Assembly: GCA_937889515.1 (NCBI GenBank)
Contig: CALAOV010000141.1
Coordinates: forward strand, 1 to 56,626
Direction: 5' to 3'
Length of the DNA: 56,626 bases
DNA from: an uncultured Myxococcales bacterium
GTDB taxonomy: Bacteria; Myxococcota_A; Polyangia; Fen-1088
Shown here: positions 48,299 to 56,626 of the stretch, one piece after another
Layout: every line of letters begins with the position of its first letter
Numbering within the stretch: position 1 is the stretch's first letter
Notes under the pieces: generated by a model
Database searches by the model: none
Told to the model about the DNA's origin: nothing
The model's input: only the letters and a program-made list of their open reading frames with translations
Program-made: the position numbers and the translations under genes

Positions 48299-49000
48299 TC
48301 ACCAGTGCACCAACGAAGCGCGTTGGTCGGGAATGTTGTTCCACGACGCGGAGCTCCCGGACGAGAGGGCCACGATGGCGATCACGCCGATCGCGACGAC
48401 GCCCCCCGCCGCGGCCCAGAACCACCAGCGGGTATAAACCGGTTTGTCCTCCGCTGCCGGCGGCGGTACGGCCGACGCGACCAGCACCGGTTCAGACGGC
48501 GCGGGCGCCGTTGCCGCCAATGTGGGCGCGGGCGCGGGCGGGACCGCGGCTGCCGCTGGGGGCGGTGCTGCGGCGGGTGGGTTGGCCGTCTGCGCGGCGG
48601 TTCGCGGCGCGGTCTCCGCAGGCACGGCGGCCGGCGGGCTCGTCCCGCTCTGCGTGAGCTTGTCGATGCGCTCCTTCGAGTCGGTCGCGTACTGGGAGGT
48701 GGGGTAGAGCTTGATGACGTTGTTGTAGATGAGCAGCGCCTTCTGATTGTCGCCCGCCAGCCGGTGCGCCTGCGCGGCGTTGAACAGGATGGCGGGATCC
48801 TGTTTCAGCTTGAAGGCCTCCTCGTATTCGGTCGCCGCCTCGCGATATTCGCCCACCGCGAAATGGGCGGTCGCCTTCTGATAGTGGGTCTTGGCCTCGC
48901 TGGCGTCGTCGGCGCTGGCCGGCCGCGCGGCCGTCAACATCAGAGCGACCAAGACCCCCGCCACGGCCGTGGGCGATCGGCTAACTGAGCGTGCTGGCAA
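48299..49000 (-). CDS. TPR protein with Ala/Pro linker and C-terminal TM
   Basis: ASADDASEAKTHYQKATAHFAVGEYREAATEYEEAFKLKQDPAILFNAAQAHRLAGDNQKALLIYNNVIKLYP; YTRWWFWAAAGGVVAIGVIAIVAL. Confidence 0.87.
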   Translation of the reverse strand: MPARSVSRSPTAVAGVLVALMLTAARPASADDASEAKTHYQKATAHFAVGEYREAATEYEEAFKLKQDPAILFNAAQAHRLAGDNQKALLIYNNVIKLYPTSQYATDSKERIDKLTQSGTSPPAAVPAETAPRTAAQTANPPAAAPPPAAAAVPPAPAPTLAATAPAPSEPVLVASAVPPPAAEDKPVYTRWWFWAAAGGVVAIGVIAIVALSSGSSASWNNIPDQRASLVHW

Positions 49001-49113
49001 CGACCGGCTCCAAGGTGAAGATGGCGAGCAGTTTATCGGAAAACCACCGACGCCGGAAGACCGCCCTCAGGCCAGCAGACAGCAGCGGTCACGCTGCCGG
49101 GAGCCTCGGAGGA

Positions 49114-50538
49114 CTAATGCGCGCGCTTCTTCAGAATTCCCCAACGGCCGTGCGTGTTGGCGGCGATGGGGGCGGCGTCGGCGGCGGGGGCGCTCTTCTT
49201 CTCGGCGACCTCCCACTTGGTCGACTCGCCCTTGCGCGGCTCGCGCATCGCCACCGCCGCGTGGGCAGGGTGGGGGGCCTTGGTCTCCTCGGTGAAGGGA
49301 TCCTTCCAGGCACCGCGCCGCGCGGGGGGCTCTGCGGGCTTGGCGGCCGGGGCCGCCCGTCGCGTCGTGGTGGTCTTGGGCGAGTCCTTGAAGGGATCGC
49401 CCCAGTCGTCGTCGTTCGACCGGTCGTTGGCCCGCACGCCACGGCGTGCCGGCTCGGCCTTCGCGACCGGTGGGGGGGGCGGGGCTGCGGCCCGACGGCG
49501 CGTGGGCGCCGGCGTCGCGTCATCGTCCTCGTCGATCGGCCGGGTCTCCCGGGCGGCGACCGTCTTCTTCGGCCCGTCGGCGAAAGGATCATTCCAGCTG
49601 GCGGGGCGCGCGGGCGTCTGCTGCCGTCGGGCCGCAGGTGCCAGCGTCGGTGCGGGCGCGGGCGTGCGGGTCGCGAAGGCCGCGGACCGGGTTCCCGAGG
49701 TGGCGCGGGTCGGGGCGGCCTCGGGTCGGCCGGTGGGGGCCGCGCCCTGCACGACGTGGATGATCCCGTCGTTTCGCTTGGGCTGGGGCCGCGCCACGAC
49801 CGCCGCCGGCTCGGGCGTCGATTGAATCTCGGGCTTCGCCCACTCGGGGGTCTCGTGCTTGACCTTGGTCTCGGGCATCGGCGGCGCCTTGTCGGCCGAG
49901 TCGAGCAGCGAGTCCACGTCGTCGGCGCGCTTGCCCTTGCCCTTCGCCGCCGGCTTGGCGGGCTTCTCGGTCGCCAGCAGATCGTTGAGCGCCTTGTCGT
50001 CGGTGGCCGAGGTCTTTCGTTTCTTGGACGACGGCTCGTCCTTCAGCAGCTTGTCGATGAACTTGTCGTCGCCGTGCTTGACCGGCGGCGGCGGCGCGGC
50101 GGCGGCGGTCGTCTCGAGCTTGGGCGAGATCTCGCTGGTTTTGCCCTTGCTGCCCTTGCCAGAATCCTCGTCGGGCAGCGTCGGCAGAGCCACCTCGCCA
50201 CCGCGCTTGGACGTCTGCGCCTTGGCCGGCGCCGGAGGCTCCTTGGCGGCGGCGGCCGCCGCTTTCTCCTTGTCGCGCTCGGCCTTTTCAGAGGCGGCCT
50301 TGTTGATCGCCTGGGCCCGCGCGATCTTGTCCAGCTCCCCGCGCTTGTCGTCGGGACCCATGACCGAGTCCTCCCACTGAAGCTGCTTGCTGATCACCTT
50401 GTCGTCGCTGAGCCCGTCGCCAGATTTTTTCTTTCCGGACTTATCGCCTTTGGCCTTCGGATCGGCGCGCGCGGGAGACCAAGCTCCCAGCAAACCGATA
50501 CCAGCGAGGGCGGCGCAAACAACAAACCTGGACCGCAT
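49114..50538 (-). CDS. Secreted low-complexity protein with three W-x-DPF motifs
   Basis: MRSRFVVCAALAGIGLLGAWSPARA signal; WNDPFADGPKKT, WGDPFKDSPKTT, WKDPFTEETKAP; SD GGAGG 8 nt before ATG 50538. Confidence 0.7.
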   Translation of the reverse strand: MRSRFVVCAALAGIGLLGAWSPARADPKAKGDKSGKKKSGDGLSDDKVISKQLQWEDSVMGPDDKRGELDKIARAQAINKAASEKAERDKEKAAAAAAKEPPAPAKAQTSKRGGEVALPTLPDEDSGKGSKGKTSEISPKLETTAAAAPPPPVKHGDDKFIDKLLKDEPSSKKRKTSATDDKALNDLLATEKPAKPAAKGKGKRADDVDSLLDSADKAPPMPETKVKHETPEWAKPEIQSTPEPAAVVARPQPKRNDGIIHVVQGAAPTGRPEAAPTRATSGTRSAAFATRTPAPAPTLAPAARRQQTPARPASWNDPFADGPKKTVAARETRPIDEDDDATPAPTRRRAAAPPPPPVAKAEPARRGVRANDRSNDDDWGDPFKDSPKTTTTRRAAPAAKPAEPPARRGAWKDPFTEETKAPHPAHAAVAMREPRKGESTKWEVAEKKSAPAADAAPIAANTHGRWGILKKRAH

Positions 50539-50574
50539 CGATGCGACCTCCACGTGGGGGTGAATCAGCCTTCT

Positions 50575-50602
50575 ATTATCGGGCAGTCGCGTGGTTTGAC
50601 AA
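50575..50602 (-). promoter_or_regulatory. Sigma70-like promoter upstream of the 49114..50538 gene
   Basis: Minus strand TTGTCA (50597-50602), 16-bp spacer, GATAAT (50575-50580). Confidence 0.6.
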
Positions 50603-50655
50603 GCGCCTTTTCACCGACGCCGCCCGACGGCACCCTACGATGTGGGTCTGTGTAG

Positions 50656-51129
50656 TCAGCGAACGACGATACCGGACGCCACAATCTTGACCTTTTCGCC
50701 CTCGATATCGACTTCGATGTCCATCTCGCCTTCGGCGCGCACCCGGGCGAGCCCGAGGCGGGACAGCGAGCCGGCCTTGGCGTTGCGGCGCATCAGCGTG
50801 AAATAGTGAGCCATGGCGTCGGTTTCGGCATTCATTTCCGCGTAGCAGGTCCCGAGATGATCGATGTGCTCCCGGGTAGAATTGTTGGTCACCACTACCC
50901 GCACGATGGCGTCTTCTCCCCGCGGAGATACGTCCACCTCCAGGCGGGCCTTGCCGTCCGAAGCGTACTTGGCCGCGTTCTCCAGCAGCTCGTGGGCCGT
51001 CATGGCGACCCGAAACACAGCGTCTTCGTCCTCCAGCGCCGGGGCCAACTTGGCTTCGACCAGGCGCCGGGTGGGCGAAACGATCGCTGGGGAAACGGTG
51101 AGCGGGAGATCCAAATGCAGCGGCGTCAC
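50656..51129 (-). CDS. HATPase_c-type ATP-binding regulatory protein
   Basis: AMTAHELLENAAKYASDGKARLEVDVS N-box-like; VVVTNNSTREHIDHL. Confidence 0.65.
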   Translation of the reverse strand: MTPLHLDLPLTVSPAIVSPTRRLVEAKLAPALEDEDAVFRVAMTAHELLENAAKYASDGKARLEVDVSPRGEDAIVRVVVTNNSTREHIDHLGTCYAEMNAETDAMAHYFTLMRRNAKAGSLSRLGLARVRAEGEMDIEVDIEGEKVKIVASGIVVR

Positions 51130-51267
51130 GGTCGGATACCTCTCACTTCTATCATCAACGGGGGCTCCTTGGCGAGCTGGCAGGGCGCATCGTCTGACAT
51201 CCCGCTGGAGGTCTGCTTAAGATTCTGCGCCCGATCGGTCGATGTAGGAGGCCCGCAAGACTGAAAA

Positions 51268-53907
51268 ATGTCATCTGGTTCTCAAGTAGGCGGCCCTCCA
51301 CCCGCCGATCATGGTCAGGCCACCCTCGCCCGCGGCGCGACGATTGGCCGCTACGTCGTGCTCGGATTGGTGGGTCGGGGCGGCATGGGAGAGGTCTACG
51401 CCGCGTACGATCCCGAGCTGGATAGAAAAGTCGCGGTCAAGCTCCTGCGGGTCAAACCCGGCAACGGCGTCTCGCTGACCGAGGGGCGTCAGCGCACCTT
51501 GCGCGAAGCCCAGGCCATCGCACGCCTGTCTCACCCGAACGTGGTCGTCGTCTACGACGTGGGGACCTTCCGCGACCAGGTGTTCATCGCGATGGAGTTC
51601 GTCGAGGGGAACACCGTCACCTATTGGCTGCAGTCGCAGCCCCGCACCTGGCAGGAGGTCCTGAAGGTCTTTCGTGCCGCGGGCAGCGGCCTGATGGCGG
51701 CGCACGACAAGGGGCTGGTGCACCGCGATTTCAAGCCCGACAACGTCATGGTCGGGCGCGACGGTGAGGTCCGGGTCATGGACTTCGGGCTGGCGCGCCA
51801 GGTGACCGAGAAACCCACCTCGCCGGAGCGGGTGACGCCCACCGTGAGAATCCCGGTGGTGGTCGGAGATCGCGGTCCAGCGCCGGTGCCGGCGGCCGAG
51901 ACCGATCCGATGACGACCGTCCTGCTCAACCCGGCCCCGGCCGCCACGGCCACGCCGTCCGGCCCGGTCGACATGCAGGGGGCCTCGGTGGCCTTCGAAG
52001 TCCAGCTCACCCGCACCGGCGCCATGATGGGGACCCCGGCCTACATGGCGCCCGAGCAGTTTCTCGGAACGTCGACCGACGCGCGGACGGATCAGTTCAG
52101 CTTCTGTGTGGCCCTCTACGAGGCGCTCTATGGCGAGCGTCCGTTCTCGGGCAACACGATGTTCGCGCTCACGACGGCCGTCGTCCAGGGGCACGTCAAG
52201 GAGGCGCCGGCGAGCTCGAAGGTGCCGCTGTGGGTCCGCAAGGTCCTGCTGCACGGGCTGCGTCCGCAGGCGGCCGAGCGCTATCCAACGATGCACGATC
52301 TGATCGAGGCGCTGGGAAAGAACCCGCGCGTCGCTCGCAATCGAGCCCTGATGGTCGTCGCGGCCGTGCTGGTGCCGGTGGCGCTCGGTCTGGGGGTACG
52401 CCAGAGCCTGGCGAATCACCGCTCGATCTGCGGCGCGGGGCCGGCGCGCCTGGGGGGGATCTGGGACCTGCCGACCGCCGGCGAGGCCGAGTCGCCGCGA
52501 CAGGCCCAGATCCACGCGGCCTTCATGCACACCGGCAAGAGCTACGCGGGCGACGTGTACGCCACGGTCAGCCGCATCTTGACCGGCTACGCGCAGAGCT
52601 GGGCCAGCATGTACCGCGAGGCCTGTGAAGCGACCCAGGTGCGTGGCGAGCAGTCCTCGGAGGTGCTCGATCTGCGGATGTCCTGTCTGCAAGAACGGCT
52701 GGGAGGCCTGCGCGCCCTCACCGCCGTGTTCAGCGAGGCCAACGGCGACGTCGTCGAGAACGCCGTCGGCGCGGCCAACAACCTGCGAACGCTCGATCGC
52801 TGCGCGGACGTGCCGCTCCTGCGCTCGGTGGTGCGCCCGCCGGAGGACCCAGCTACGCGTGCGCGGGTGGGCGATCTGCGGCATCAGCTGGCCGGCCTCA
52901 AGGCGCTCTTCGATGCCGGTCGTTACCGCGAAGGGCTCAAGAGCGCGCCGGGGCTGGTGGCGGAGGCGCGCGCGCTCGGCTATCAGCCGCTGGTCGCGGA
53001 AAGTCTGGCCTTGATGGGGACGATGTACCAAAGGGCGAGCGATGGGCACGCGGCGGAGCAGGCGCTGGTCGAGTCGTACTTCGCGGCGGACGCCTCCCGC
53101 CACGACGAAGTTCGCGCCGAGGATGCGCTGTTCCTGGTGTGGGTGGTCGGGTACCAACAGGGGCGCTACGTCGAGGCGCAGCGGTGGGCCAAGACCGCCG
53201 ACGCCGTCCTGCAGCGGCTCGGCGGACACGAGCTTCTGCACGCCTGGTTACTCAATAACTTGGGCGGTGTCTTCGAGATCCAGGGGGAGCGGGAAGCGGC
53301 GCTACGCGCGCAGCAGGAGGGGTTGGCGATCAAGGAACAGGCGCTCGGACACGACCATCCGGACGTGGGGATATCCGAGGGGAACCTGGCGGTGGTGCTC
53401 ACCGCGCTGGGGCGGAACCAGGAAGCGCTGGCGCACGTCGATCGATCGATCGAGATTCTCGAAAATGGCCTGGGCCCCGGTCACCCGGAGCTGGCCACCC
53501 AGCTCATGAACCGTGGCGAGATCCTGAACGCGCTCGGTCGCTATCACGATGGACGCGCGTCGTTCGAGCGGGCGCGCATCATCTGGGAGCGCGAGCTCGG
53601 CCTCGACAACCGCAACCTCGGCTATGCGCTGACCGGTATCGGCGTCAGCTACCTCTCCGAGGGCGATCCCTCGAGCGCGATCGTCCCCCTCGAGCGCGCC
53701 TTCAAGATCCGCGAGGCCCAGGAGACCGATCCGTCGCGCCGCGCGGAAACGCGCTTCGCCCTGGCGCGCGCGCTCTGGGAGGCCGGGCGCGATCGCGGGC
53801 GGGCGCGCGTCCTCGCCGAGGAGGCGCGGGAGGGCTACGCCAAGGCCGTCGTCAAGGCCAAGCTCGCCGAGGTCGACACCTGGCTTCACGGCCACAGCGC
53901 CAGCTGA
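51268..53907 (+). CDS. Hanks-type Ser/Thr protein kinase with C-terminal TPRs and insertion in activation segment
   Basis: GRGGMGEVYAAYDPELDRKVAVKLL, VHRDFKPDNVMV, DFGLARQ...GTPAYMAPEQF; TM MVVAAVLVPVALGLGV; C-terminal TPRs. Confidence 0.94.
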   Translation: MSSGSQVGGPPPADHGQATLARGATIGRYVVLGLVGRGGMGEVYAAYDPELDRKVAVKLLRVKPGNGVSLTEGRQRTLREAQAIARLSHPNVVVVYDVGTFRDQVFIAMEFVEGNTVTYWLQSQPRTWQEVLKVFRAAGSGLMAAHDKGLVHRDFKPDNVMVGRDGEVRVMDFGLARQVTEKPTSPERVTPTVRIPVVVGDRGPAPVPAAETDPMTTVLLNPAPAATATPSGPVDMQGASVAFEVQLTRTGAMMGTPAYMAPEQFLGTSTDARTDQFSFCVALYEALYGERPFSGNTMFALTTAVVQGHVKEAPASSKVPLWVRKVLLHGLRPQAAERYPTMHDLIEALGKNPRVARNRALMVVAAVLVPVALGLGVRQSLANHRSICGAGPARLGGIWDLPTAGEAESPRQAQIHAAFMHTGKSYAGDVYATVSRILTGYAQSWASMYREACEATQVRGEQSSEVLDLRMSCLQERLGGLRALTAVFSEANGDVVENAVGAANNLRTLDRCADVPLLRSVVRPPEDPATRARVGDLRHQLAGLKALFDAGRYREGLKSAPGLVAEARALGYQPLVAESLALMGTMYQRASDGHAAEQALVESYFAADASRHDEVRAEDALFLVWVVGYQQGRYVEAQRWAKTADAVLQRLGGHELLHAWLLNNLGGVFEIQGEREAALRAQQEGLAIKEQALGHDHPDVGISEGNLAVVLTALGRNQEALAHVDRSIEILENGLGPGHPELATQLMNRGEILNALGRYHDGRASFERARIIWERELGLDNRNLGYALTGIGVSYLSEGDPSSAIVPLERAFKIREAQETDPSRRAETRFALARALWEAGRDRGRARVLAEEAREGYAKAVVKAKLAEVDTWLHGHSAS

Positions 53908-53909
53908 GC

Positions 53910-54872
53910 CTAGTCGGCGTTTTCGTTTGAAGGCGGCGGCGCTTTGGGGGCGGGGGCATGCTCGGCCGCGGGCGGGTGCTCGCCGGTGGGCGCGCGCTCG
54001 GTCGCGGGCGCCTGGGGCGCGGCGGCCGGGGCGTGCTCGGTCGTGGGCGGATGCTCCGTCGCCGGCCGGGGGGCTCCTGCGCTCGGGCGGTGAACGGTGA
54101 CGCGGACGTAGTCGTCTTTGATCTCGACCAGCGGGTCACCCAGATCGGACACGCCGATCTTGAGCGTGGTGCCATCTTTCGGGTCGGCGTCTTTTTCGGC
54201 CTGATTGATCCAGAGCAGACCAAAGCCCTCGCGACTGACCCGATAGAGCCGCATCGTGATCAGCGACGCGGCATTGGGCAGGGTGACGATGACGCCGTGC
54301 GGCCGGTTGGTCACCCGGAAGCCGGCCCCCGCGATCGATCCCTTGAGCGGAATCAGGATCGAGGACTTGCCGCCGTCGGAGCTGACGTCGGGGCGATTTC
54401 GACGCCAGGCTTCGCGCGCCAGATCCCTGTCGGCCGGCCGCTCTTCGCGATCGCCGGTCGGTTTTCGATCGGCGGTCGCGGGCGTCGCGGCCTCGCCCGC
54501 ATCCTCGGCGCTCGGGCGCGGGACATCGGGGCGGGCGGCAACGGTCCCGCGGTCCGCCTGGTCGGGGTGGGCATCCCGATTGGCGGCGTCGGCGTCGGTG
54601 GTCGTGGCCCGCCCGGCGTCGGTGGGGAGCGACACCGCTGCATCCGCGATGGTCGGCGGCGGCGCTGGGGGTGAGACCGGCGCGGGGGCCGCGGGCGGCG
54701 CCTGGGGGGCTTCCACCTGGTGTCGCGGGAAGAGGCGCTGTCCGATCCCGAACACGGCGGCCGCGGTGAGGGCCGCCACGACGAGGCCGCCCGGTCGCCC
54801 GATCCCGGCTTCGGCGGCGCGTGGCGGGCGCGCGGCGGGGCGATTCGGCGGCGGAGGGGACGGTGGGCTCAT
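53910..54872 (-). CDS. TM protein with AMIN-like C-terminal domain and (T/E)EHxP tail
   Basis: GLVVAALTAAAVFGIGQRLF TM; SSILIPLKGSIAGAGFRVTNRPHGVIVTLPNAASLITMRLYRVSREGFGLLWINQ...VEIKDDYVRVTVHRP. Confidence 0.6.
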   Translation of the reverse strand: MSPPSPPPPNRPAARPPRAAEAGIGRPGGLVVAALTAAAVFGIGQRLFPRHQVEAPQAPPAAPAPVSPPAPPPTIADAAVSLPTDAGRATTTDADAANRDAHPDQADRGTVAARPDVPRPSAEDAGEAATPATADRKPTGDREERPADRDLAREAWRRNRPDVSSDGGKSSILIPLKGSIAGAGFRVTNRPHGVIVTLPNAASLITMRLYRVSREGFGLLWINQAEKDADPKDGTTLKIGVSDLGDPLVEIKDDYVRVTVHRPSAGAPRPATEHPPTTEHAPAAAPQAPATERAPTGEHPPAAEHAPAPKAPPPSNENAD

Positions 54873-56197
54873 GTCTTCTTGGTGGGTGGGACGGTCCGCG
54901 AGAGTACCCCATCGGTGAATCTCTTCATCCAGGCGCCGACGGGTCCGATGATCCTATCGCGAAGCGCGGCATCCATCTGCATTCGTTCGAGGGTCTGTGC
55001 GGTCGCCTGCGTCGCGCCGTCGATCGGATGCGCCGCCAGGAAGGCACGCACCTCGTCGAGGTGCCGGCGCTCGGGCAGCGCGGCCATCCCCTCGACCAGC
55101 CGGCGCAAGATCATCGGGGAGTCGGCCTTGGCCCGGGTCTCCGTCCAGCGGTCGCGAATCAGCGCGAACGCCGCGTCGCGGGTGGCCCGGTTGCCGAGCA
55201 GCACGCCGACGTACGATGAGAAGTCCTGCATCGGGACGTCGTCGGCCAGCGCCAGCTCCACGGCGCGGGAGGTCAGCGCGCGCGTTTCGACCCGCGCCAG
55301 GGCGTGCAGATAGCGGCGTTTGGTGGCCGGATCCGCCTCGCTGCGTGCGCGGGTCCGCAGCTCCTCGAACGTCTTCTCGTCGGCGCCGCGGGCGGCGGCG
55401 CTCACGACGATGTCGAGCAGATTGGGATCGAGCTGCGAGGTGCCGGCGCTCGAGGGCAGGCGCCGCTCGGCCTCCCGGACGGCCTCCGGCGCGCGCGCCA
55501 GCAGGACCAGGGCGCGCAGCAGGACCGACCGGCGCAGCCGCTTCTCGTCGTCCTCGACGCCGTCCGAGGCGGGAGCCCAGCCGAGGGCCGCCGCCCGCGC
55601 GCCGAAGAGATCGGTGACGAACGCGCCGAAGCGATCGCGATCGGCGTCCGCCAGGAACCGATGCTCGATGACCGAGAGCCGCCCCACCAGCTCGTCGAGC
55701 ACCACGTGATCGATCTCCTCGCGCAGGCTGGCGACCAGGTCCAGAAACTGTTCGATCGGCGCCTCGCCGGCCCGCACCAGGGCCCAGGCGTCGGAGATGA
55801 GGACCACCCGCTCGGCCGGGCGCAGCTCGCCCACCGCGGGCAAGAGCCGCGCGAGCGCGTCGGCGTCGTAGGCGGTGCGGTAGAAACCGCGCGCCTCGGC
55901 GTTGCCGATACACCAGACCACCTCGCCTTCGGCCGCGATGGGCACGCGGGCCATCTCGTCGGCCAGGAGAACGGTCTGCTCCTTGATGCCGGTCGCGTCG
56001 CGAAAGCGCAACACGATCGGCACCAGCCAGTGCGCGGCCGGCGCGCGCGCGGCCGCGCCGCGTTCGGCGAAGAAGCGGCGCTGGCGCAGCTCCACGACGG
56101 GCGGCGCGTCGGGCGCGCCGCGCTCGCCGGCGGTGCCGCCCCCCAGCGACAGGCCGATGACCGGGTAACCCGTCTGCCGGATCCAGCCGTTGGCCAT
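54869..56197 (-). CDS. C-terminal half (ERAP1_C-like) of an M1-family aminopeptidase; catalytic N-terminal half absent
   Basis: MANGWIRQTGYPVIGLSL... then helical-repeat domain; minus frame upstream reads ...NLWSAVASGITRASGQPIVE and stops at 56282-56284; no GAMEN or HExxH. Confidence 0.7.
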   Translation of the reverse strand: MANGWIRQTGYPVIGLSLGGGTAGERGAPDAPPVVELRQRRFFAERGAAARAPAAHWLVPIVLRFRDATGIKEQTVLLADEMARVPIAAEGEVVWCIGNAEARGFYRTAYDADALARLLPAVGELRPAERVVLISDAWALVRAGEAPIEQFLDLVASLREEIDHVVLDELVGRLSVIEHRFLADADRDRFGAFVTDLFGARAAALGWAPASDGVEDDEKRLRRSVLLRALVLLARAPEAVREAERRLPSSAGTSQLDPNLLDIVVSAAARGADEKTFEELRTRARSEADPATKRRYLHALARVETRALTSRAVELALADDVPMQDFSSYVGVLLGNRATRDAAFALIRDRWTETRAKADSPMILRRLVEGMAALPERRHLDEVRAFLAAHPIDGATQATAQTLERMQMDAALRDRIIGPVGAWMKRFTDGVLSRTVPPTKKT

Positions 56198-56213
56198 CTC
56201 GACGATCGGCTGT

Positions 56214-56626
56214 CCCGAAGCCCTCGTGATACCGGATGCTACCGCAGACCAGAGATTCGCCGGTCTTGCTCTCGTCGCCGGTCACCCGTGGGTTCGCTTC
56301 TATGCTGGTACGCCCGTGATGGCTGCGGATGGATTCGCCGTCGGCGCCGTTGCCGTCATGGACACGCATCCTCGCGGCACGCTTTCGGAATCGGATATGT
56401 GCAGTCTGCGTGATTTCAGCGCGCTCGTCAGCCGGGAATTGAATCGCAGATCATCTGCCGGTGACGCGTCAATGTCTTATGCTCAATGGCTTTCGACCGT
56501 GCATCCCGAAGATCGCGATCGCGCGAAGGTATACTTCGAGAGTTTTCTGCGGGGAGTGGGGCAGGCCGTGACCGAGTTTCGCATCATCCGGCCGGACGGT
56601 AGTGTCCACTGGATCGTCAGCAAGGC
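56214..56626 (+). CDS. GAF (C-terminal part)-PAS sensor protein fragment, 5' part missing, 3' end outside window
   Basis: PEALVIPDATADQRFAGLALVAGHPWVRFYAGTPVMAADGFAVGAVAVMDTHPRGTLSESDMCSLRDFSALVSRELNRR (GAF), YAQWLSTVHPEDRDRAKVYFESFLRGVGQAVTEFRIIRPDGSVHWIVSK (PAS_3); first in-frame ATG is 56319. Confidence 0.7.

Noticed and set aside
51271-53241. 656-aa minus ORF opposite the Ser/Thr kinase
   Set aside because: Shadow ORF; the plus strand has all kinase motifs.

Overview
High-GC, densely coded bacterial window. Gene families and a MYXO-CTERM-type C-terminal tail point to Myxococcota / Deltaproteobacteria-like DNA (inference). I recognise about 47 real CDSs. The rest of the ORF track is mostly antisense or out-of-frame shadow ORFs, as expected at this GC. 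Core blocks: trpS; aroK-aroB-roadblock-accB-accC-TPR-hemF; GbsR-like regulator and rlmN; icd-mdh-sucC-sucD-ndk; holB-ricT-metG; pspA; two Hanks-type Ser/Thr kinases; and several signalling genes. Accessory content: (i) five predicted surface proteins, namely VWA, MopE-like, FGE-fold and disintegrin-like Cys-rich types, including a 1744-aa lipoprotein with 11 tandem Cys-rich units; (ii) a compact operon of an alternative sigma factor with SctI-like and SctJ-like type III secretion inner-rod and inner-ring proteins; (iii) an uncharacterised protein whose E / ExxH / E / ExxH pattern predicts a ferritin-like diiron site; (iv) a Ser/Thr kinase with a roughly 60-residue insertion in its activation segment; (v) an apparent junction near 56.2 kb where an M1-aminopeptidase C-terminal half and a GAF-PAS sensor fragment meet head to head, both lacking their N-termini and with a local GC drop, suggesting an assembly chimera or a true rearrangement. 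No rRNA, tRNA, CRISPR array, transposase or reverse transcriptase was recognised. All calls come from reading the sequence by eye; no searches were run.
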